From: Streptomonospora salina
Lineage (GTDB): Bacteria; Actinomycetota; Actinomycetes; Streptosporangiales; Streptosporangiaceae
NCBI RefSeq assembly: GCF_014204715.1
Contig: NZ_JACHLY010000001.1
Coordinates: forward strand, 3,804,501 to 3,868,500
Length of the DNA stretch: 64,000 nucleotides
Direction of reading: 5' to 3'
A program made the translations under genes and the position numbers. The notes beneath the pieces are model-generated. The model was not told the DNA's origin and did no database searches. It saw only the letters and a list, made by a program, of their open reading frames with translations. Shown here piece by piece: positions 59,659 to 64,000 of the stretch (position 1 is the first letter of the stretch; each line of letters opens with the position of its first letter).

Positions 59659-60654
59659 ATGGCCCCCGACGAGCGCACCGCGTCCACACCCCCGACCGCC
59701 CCGCACTCCCCGAGCCCCGTGGGATCCGGCAAGCTCGGCGCCTACGCCCGACTGGCCAAGCTCGACATCATCGACTACTACCTCGGCCTGCTGATCGCCT
59801 GGAGCCTGCTGGTGCCCGCCGCACGGTTCGAACCCGGCGTGCTGGCGGCCCTGGTGCTGCTGCTGGCCGGCGAACTGTGCATGGTCGCGGCCATGACCTC
59901 CTTCGACGACGTCACCGGCCTGCGCGACGGCAGCGACGCCGCCAACTACGGGCCCGACGCGCCGCGGCGCAAACTCGTCCGCAAACCCCTGATCGCGGGC
60001 ACGCTCACCGAGAACCAAGCGATCGGGTTCGGCCGGCTCGCCGCCGTCGCCGCGGCGCTTCTGTGGGCCGGGGCGGTGGTCGTCGCACCCCACGGCCCGC
60101 TGTGGGCGATCGCCGCGATGGCGCTGTGCCTGGTGTGCGCGGTGCAGTACTCCTCGAGCCTGAAACTCAGCTACCGCGGATGGCAGGAGCTCTTCCTCGT
60201 CGCGCTGGGCGTGGGCCTGCTGGCCGGCCCCTACGGGCTGCTGTCGGGCACCGTCGGCGCGTTCGTGCTGGTCCAGGGCGTGCTCTTCGGGCTGGGACCG
60301 CTGCTGTTCGGGGTGTACTCCAACACCAACGACATCCCCGGCGACGCCCGCGTGCACCGCCGCACCGTCGCCGTGCTGGCCTCGCCGCGCGGAAACGCGG
60401 CCTTCGTCGCAGCGGTCTCGGCGGCCGAGGCCGTGCTCATCGCCGGCACCGCCGCCCTCGGGGTCGCGCCGTGGTGGTTCGCGATCGCCCTGGCACCCAC
60501 GATGGTGCTGCGCGCCGCCCAGTGGACCATCGGTTTCGTCCGCGGCGACATCCTGCGCGCCCGCAACCTCGGCATCACCATCCACCGTGTGACGGTGGCC
60601 CTGCTCATCGCGGTGAACCTGCTGGGCCCGCTGATGCCGGGAGGCCGCCTGTGA
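59659..60654 (+). CDS. UbiA-family membrane prenyltransferase
   Basis: This 331-residue integral membrane protein has about nine spans after a 30-residue polar leader. The first Asp-rich motif is TSFDDVTGLRDGSDA (about 81-95) and the second is YSNTNDIPGDARVH (about 219-232). They are the two prenyl-diphosphate/magnesium sites of UbiA enzymes. RKLVRKPLIAGTLTENQA is the cytoplasmic loop of this subgroup. It should attach an isoprenoid chain to a polar acceptor made by the cluster; donor and acceptor are unknown. The ATG at 59659 follows TAGGAG, 9 bp after the aminotransferase stop. Confidence 0.86.
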   Translation: MAPDERTASTPPTAPHSPSPVGSGKLGAYARLAKLDIIDYYLGLLIAWSLLVPAARFEPGVLAALVLLLAGELCMVAAMTSFDDVTGLRDGSDAANYGPDAPRRKLVRKPLIAGTLTENQAIGFGRLAAVAAALLWAGAVVVAPHGPLWAIAAMALCLVCAVQYSSSLKLSYRGWQELFLVALGVGLLAGPYGLLSGTVGAFVLVQGVLFGLGPLLFGVYSNTNDIPGDARVHRRTVAVLASPRGNAAFVAAVSAAEAVLIAGTAALGVAPWWFAIALAPTMVLRAAQWTIGFVRGDILRARNLGITIHRVTVALLIAVNLLGPLMPGGRL

Positions 60655-60760
60655 CCGCCGCGGTCGGGCGGCGGCACGACCGCGCGCAGCCGGTGCGTGC
60701 CGCCTGCCCGCCCGCCCGCGGGTCCGCCCGCCGGGGATCGGTACGGCCGGGCGGTGGCCC

Positions 60761-62104
60761 GTGACACCCGCGCCCCCCGATATCGACACCGCCGTCGTGG
60801 GCGCCGGCGTCAGCGGGCTCGCCACCGCCCGCGCCTTGGACCGCGCGGGCCGCGACGTCCGCGTCTTCGAGGCGGCCGACGCCGTCGGCGGCCGGATGCG
60901 CACCCTGCACAGCGACGGCTGGCGCATCGACACCGGCGCCGAGATGCTCCCGTCGGCCGGCTACCCCGCCACCTGGGCGCTGATCCGCGAACTCGGCATG
61001 GCCCCGGCCGACGTGCCCCGCGTTCCCCGCGCCCTGGCGCTGTGGCGCGGCGGGCGTGCCCGCCCCCACGCAGGCCGGCCGCTGGGGCTGGTCACCGGCG
61101 CCGGCCTGTCTCCGCGCGCCCGAGCGGAGCTGATGCGGCTGCAACTCGGCGGCGGGGAGGCCGGAGGGCCGGCGGACGCGGCCACACTGGAGGAGTTCGC
61201 CGCCGCCTGCAGCCCCGAGCTGCGCGAACGGTTCCTGTACCCGCTCGCCGCCGGATTCTTCGGCTGGCGCCCCGACCGGTCGGCGGCCGCGCCGCTGCTC
61301 ACCCACCTGCGCGCCACCGGCAGCACGGCGCGCTGGCGCACCTACCGCGGCGGAATGGACGCCCTCGCCCGCCGCCTCGCCGCGGGCCTGCACGTGTCCA
61401 CCGGCACCGCGGTTCACGGGGTCGCCGCGGTGCCGGGGGGCGCCCGCCTCACCCTCGACGGCGGCACCGTCACCGCGCGTTCGGCGGTGCTGGCGGTGCC
61501 CGCGCCCGCGGCCGTGCACCTGCACCCCGGCGCACCCGACGACGAGCACGCGTTCCTCGCCGCGTGCTCGTTCGCCCCGATGCTGCGGGTGAGCCTGGAG
61601 CTGGAGCGCCGCCCCGACGCCGCCGGCGGCATGCGCGGGTTCGCCACCCTGATCCCCGCCGCCGAGGACGATGTGCTCAACGTCGTCACCCTCGACCACA
61701 ACAAGCACCCCGACCGCGCCCCCGCCGGGCGCGGCCTGGTCTCGCTGGTCGCCGCGCCGCCCGCCACCGCCGCCCTCACGGGCGCCGACGACACCGAGAC
61801 CGCCGCCGCGCTGGTCGGGCGCGCCGAACGCTACCTGCCGGGGCTGGGCGGGCTGGTCCGCCGGACCCGCGTCCACCGGTTCTCCCACGGTCTGCCCGAA
61901 GCCACCCCGGCGGCGCTGCGGGCCCGCCGCGCCTTCCACGGCCGCCCGGCGCGCGCCGTCGACTACGCCGGCGACTGGACGCTGCTGCGCCCCTGCAGCG
62001 AAGGCGCCGTCGCCTCCGCCGAAGTCGCCGTCGCGCGCATCCTCGCCCACGTCGCCGACCACCCGTCGCCCGCGCACCGCGCCCCTCCGGGAAGGACCCT
62101 GTGA
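60761..62104 (+). CDS. FAD-dependent oxidoreductase (amine oxidase / phytoene desaturase-like)
   Basis: This 447-residue flavoenzyme has the dinucleotide motif TAVVGAGVSGLATARALDRAGR (about 10-31, conserved GAGVSGLATARAL), the GGRMRTLHSDGWRIDTGAEM segment after the first beta sheet, and a C-terminal FAD motif region (VDYAGDWTLLRPCSEGAVAS). The group includes protoporphyrinogen oxidase and carotenoid desaturase types that oxidise C-C or C-N bonds. Next to a UbiA gene it may desaturate or oxidise the prenylated product. The GTG at 60761 is the likely start; a 106-bp gap precedes it. The last base of its stop is the first base of the ligase ATG. Confidence 0.83.
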   Translation: MTPAPPDIDTAVVGAGVSGLATARALDRAGRDVRVFEAADAVGGRMRTLHSDGWRIDTGAEMLPSAGYPATWALIRELGMAPADVPRVPRALALWRGGRARPHAGRPLGLVTGAGLSPRARAELMRLQLGGGEAGGPADAATLEEFAAACSPELRERFLYPLAAGFFGWRPDRSAAAPLLTHLRATGSTARWRTYRGGMDALARRLAAGLHVSTGTAVHGVAAVPGGARLTLDGGTVTARSAVLAVPAPAAVHLHPGAPDDEHAFLAACSFAPMLRVSLELERRPDAAGGMRGFATLIPAAEDDVLNVVTLDHNKHPDRAPAGRGLVSLVAAPPATAALTGADDTETAAALVGRAERYLPGLGGLVRRTRVHRFSHGLPEATPAALRARRAFHGRPARAVDYAGDWTLLRPCSEGAVASAEVAVARILAHVADHPSPAHRAPPGRTL

Positions 62105-63729
62105 TGAAGCGGCTCGACGTCGCCACGCTGTTCGACACCCTCGCCGACCGGCACAGCCCCACCACCGCCTACTTCAGCCGCCCGCTGGACATCGATCCCG
62201 GAGCCGCGGCCGCCCTGGGCGTCGCCGACCTCGCCGGGCTGGTCGAAGACGCGTCCGGGTGGCTGGCGGCGGCGGGCGCGGGCCCGGGCGACCGCGTCGC
62301 CATCGTCAAGGACAACCACTGGGACATCGTGCTGCTGGCCATGGCGGCGGTGCGCATCGGCGCGGTTCCGGCGCCGCTGGCCGCCCACCTCGCGCCGGCG
62401 ACCCTCGGCACGCTGCTGGCGCGGCTTCAGCCCGGACTCGCGGTCCTCGACGGCGCCGCCGCCGAACGGTTCGCCGCCGTCGGGATCGAGCCGACCGCCC
62501 GGCGGGTGCTGCTGCTCGACGGCCCGCCCGAGGTCCTTCCGGGTGCGGTGCCGCTGTCGGACGTGCGGGGCCGCCGCGCGCCGGCGCCGCGCCGGCGCCG
62601 CGACGACGAACCGCTGCTCGTCGTGCACACCTCGGGCACCACGGGCACCCCCAAACTGGTGGTCCACTCCGGCGCCACGATCGTGCGGCGCCTCATCGGC
62701 TTCGAGGCCCGCCGCTGGCCGGTGCTCAGCAGCCGCCCCGACGACACCGTCGCCGCCGCCACCTCGTTCGTGCACGGGCGCGCGTTCGCCTGGACGGCGA
62801 GCGTTTTCTGGCTGCGTCCGCACGCGGTCGGCCTCATCGCCGACCACGACCCCGACCGGGCCGGGCCGTTCCTGCGCGAGCACCCGCCCACCACGCTGGA
62901 GGCCCTCCCGGCGACCTATGTGCGCTGGCAGCACCTGGCCCGCGGCGAGGGCGGCACCGATGTGTTCGGCCGGGTGCGGCTCTACATCAGCACGTTCGAC
63001 GCCGTGCACCCGCCGGCGGTGCGCACGTTCCTGGCGGCCAGCGGGCACCGCCGCCCGGTGTGGCTGCAGGGGTGGGGCCAAAGCGAGACCGGGCCGCTGA
63101 CGTTTCGGCTGCTGACCCGCGCATCCGTGGCCGAGGCGGGCGGACGCAGCCCCACCACCCGCGACCTCGGCCGCCCCGTCCCGGGCCGCACCCGCCTCAG
63201 CGTGGTCGACCCCGCGACACTGCGGCCGGTGCCGCGCGGCCGGCCCGGGCTCATCCTGGCGCGTACGCCGGCATTGGGCCTGGGCTATGTCGGCGAACCC
63301 GAGCGGTGGGCGGCCAAGGCGCCGGGGCGGTGGTGGAACACCGAGGACATCGGGATGAAGACCCGGACGGGTTCGGTGCGGGTGCTCGACCGCGAAATCG
63401 ACTCCGTTCCGGGCATGAGCTGCGTGGAGGTCGAGGACGTCGTCGACGACCGGATCCCCGGGGTGCTGGAGTGCGTCGTCCTGCGGCCCGCGGAAGGGCC
63501 GCCCCTGCCGGTGGTGGTCACCGAGTCCGGTCGGCTCGACCTGGAGACCTGGCGGCGTGCCACCGCCGACCTGCCGACGATGACCGACCCGCTGGTGATG
63601 GCCTGGGACGACCTCCCCCGCACCGGTACCGGCAAGGTCCGCCGCCCCGAACTGCGCGCCCGCCTGTTGGGCACACCCCGCTGCGTCCCCCACCCCCGCA
63701 CCGCCGGACCCGAGGCGGCCGAGCTGTGA
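62104..63729 (+). CDS. AMP-forming ligase (ANL superfamily)
   Basis: This 541-residue adenylating enzyme activates a carboxylic acid as acyl-AMP. Core motifs are LVVHTSGTTGTPKLVVHS (A3, about 173-190), WLQGWGQSETGPL (A5, about 320), WNTEDIG (A7 region) and RTGTGKVRRPELR with the catalytic Lys near residue 511. SVPGMSCVEVEDVVDDR lacks the usual Gly-Glu-Asn form of the hinge, so it is an unusual member. There is no carrier domain attached and none is seen nearby. It could load CoA, an amine or a separate carrier. The ATG at 62104 lies 8 bp after GGAAGG; GTG at 62101 is an alternative. Confidence 0.86.
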   Translation: MKRLDVATLFDTLADRHSPTTAYFSRPLDIDPGAAAALGVADLAGLVEDASGWLAAAGAGPGDRVAIVKDNHWDIVLLAMAAVRIGAVPAPLAAHLAPATLGTLLARLQPGLAVLDGAAAERFAAVGIEPTARRVLLLDGPPEVLPGAVPLSDVRGRRAPAPRRRRDDEPLLVVHTSGTTGTPKLVVHSGATIVRRLIGFEARRWPVLSSRPDDTVAAATSFVHGRAFAWTASVFWLRPHAVGLIADHDPDRAGPFLREHPPTTLEALPATYVRWQHLARGEGGTDVFGRVRLYISTFDAVHPPAVRTFLAASGHRRPVWLQGWGQSETGPLTFRLLTRASVAEAGGRSPTTRDLGRPVPGRTRLSVVDPATLRPVPRGRPGLILARTPALGLGYVGEPERWAAKAPGRWWNTEDIGMKTRTGSVRVLDREIDSVPGMSCVEVEDVVDDRIPGVLECVVLRPAEGPPLPVVVTESGRLDLETWRRATADLPTMTDPLVMAWDDLPRTGTGKVRRPELRARLLGTPRCVPHPRTAGPEAAEL

Positions 63730-63767
63730 CGGACACGGACCGACCGGGACGAGGACGAGGAGGTGCG

Positions 63768-64000
63768 ATGACGCCGTCGAGGACGCGGGCGCCGTCTTCG
63801 GAGAACGACACCGCCCCCGCCGCCGGCACGGCGGCGCCGCTCGCGGGATGCACCGCAGAGCGCTCGGGCGGCTCCGTCGCGGCGGGGGTGGCCGAGAACC
63901 GCCTGCGCCTGCTCGGTGCCGGCCCGGCGCCCGCCGCCGGCACGGGGCCGCCTGCGGATCCCGCGCCGCCGTCCGCGTCCGCGGGCCGGCTGCTGGTCGA
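63768..64000 (+). CDS. Start of an unrecognised gene, cut by window end
   Basis: ATG at 63768 follows a strong ribosome site (GAGGAGG) 38 bp after the ligase stop, so this is the next gene of the rightward operon. The 77 codons present encode a low-complexity leader rich in Ala, Pro and Gly (PSRTRAPSSENDTAPAAG), with a middle stretch that looks more ordered (VAAGVAENRLRLLGAG). No domain can be named from this part. The long disordered leader resembles the one on the first aminotransferase. Confidence 0.6.
   Translation, partial: MTPSRTRAPSSENDTAPAAGTAAPLAGCTAERSGGSVAAGVAENRLRLLGAGPAPAAGTGPPADPAPPSASAGRLLV

Noticed and set aside
50658-64000. Cluster as a typical polyketide, peptide or aminoglycoside locus
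   Set aside because: No synthase modules, carrier proteins, glycosyltransferases or resistance genes are seen within the window, so no product class can be claimed.

Overview
The window is GC-rich DNA with frequent GTG starts (and a few TTG), dense ATGA/GTGA gene overlaps, an XRE-DUF5753/DUF397 pair, an RsbW-like ATPase and a DUF4429 protein. This points to a filamentous actinomycete. A Nocardiopsidaceae-type genome (Nocardiopsis/Streptomonospora) is my guess, not proven. No tRNA, rRNA, CRISPR array, transposase or integrase was seen.

Layout. 1-573: start of a membrane-anchored DUF4352-like protein. 908-8000: a mannoside-use locus with GH2 beta-mannosidase, two LacI-type sensors (one without a DNA-binding domain), an AGE-family isomerase and a PfkB fructokinase. 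The implied route is mannoside to mannose to fructose to fructose-6-phosphate. 8266-12590: a secreted PQQ-type sugar dehydrogenase with a cellulose-binding module, a secreted alpha/beta hydrolase and a ROK regulator. 12621-14634: an ArsR-SRPBCC fusion with a clear operator/promoter, and an aldo/keto reductase.

14883-41911 is a defence island. An RloA/RloB (AbiL-like) pair on the plus strand faces a long minus-strand block. The block starts with a complete class 1 DISARM operon (drmD, drmMI, drmA, drmB, drmC; 41911 down to 27706). A 63-bp near-perfect palindrome follows. Then come a one-chain DNA methylase plus specificity protein, a Ser/Thr kinase with a TPR-like tail, a RelE-like/UvrD helicase fusion, a DUF262-HNH protein and a DUF262-DUF1524 (GmrSD-like) protein. 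Remnants of the UvrD gene and of the DUF262 gene flank the GmrSD-like gene, so the locus grew by duplication and replacement. The five genes after DISARM are the best candidate here for an undescribed defence system.

42323-50530 is mixed: a QOR2-like oxidoreductase, the XRE/DUF397 pair, a three-gene regulatory/anti-sigma-like operon, a compact XRE - ImmA/IrrE peptidase - PIN-like module bracketed by two copies of a 75-bp hairpin repeat, a DUF4429 protein, a YaaH-like membrane protein and an EF-hand protein.

50658 to the window end is a biosynthetic cluster read outward from a 496-bp divergent promoter region. Leftward genes encode two Gfo/Idh oxidoreductases, a TIM-barrel isomerase, an M20 hydrolase, an Ldh-type dehydrogenase and a DUF6917-like protein. 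Rightward genes encode two DegT/DnrJ aminotransferases, a UbiA-type membrane prenyltransferase, an FAD oxidoreductase, an AMP-forming ligase and one unfinished gene. No polyketide or peptide synthase is visible. The enzymes suggest an amino-sugar or aminocyclitol product that is prenylated or acylated, but the product cannot be named.
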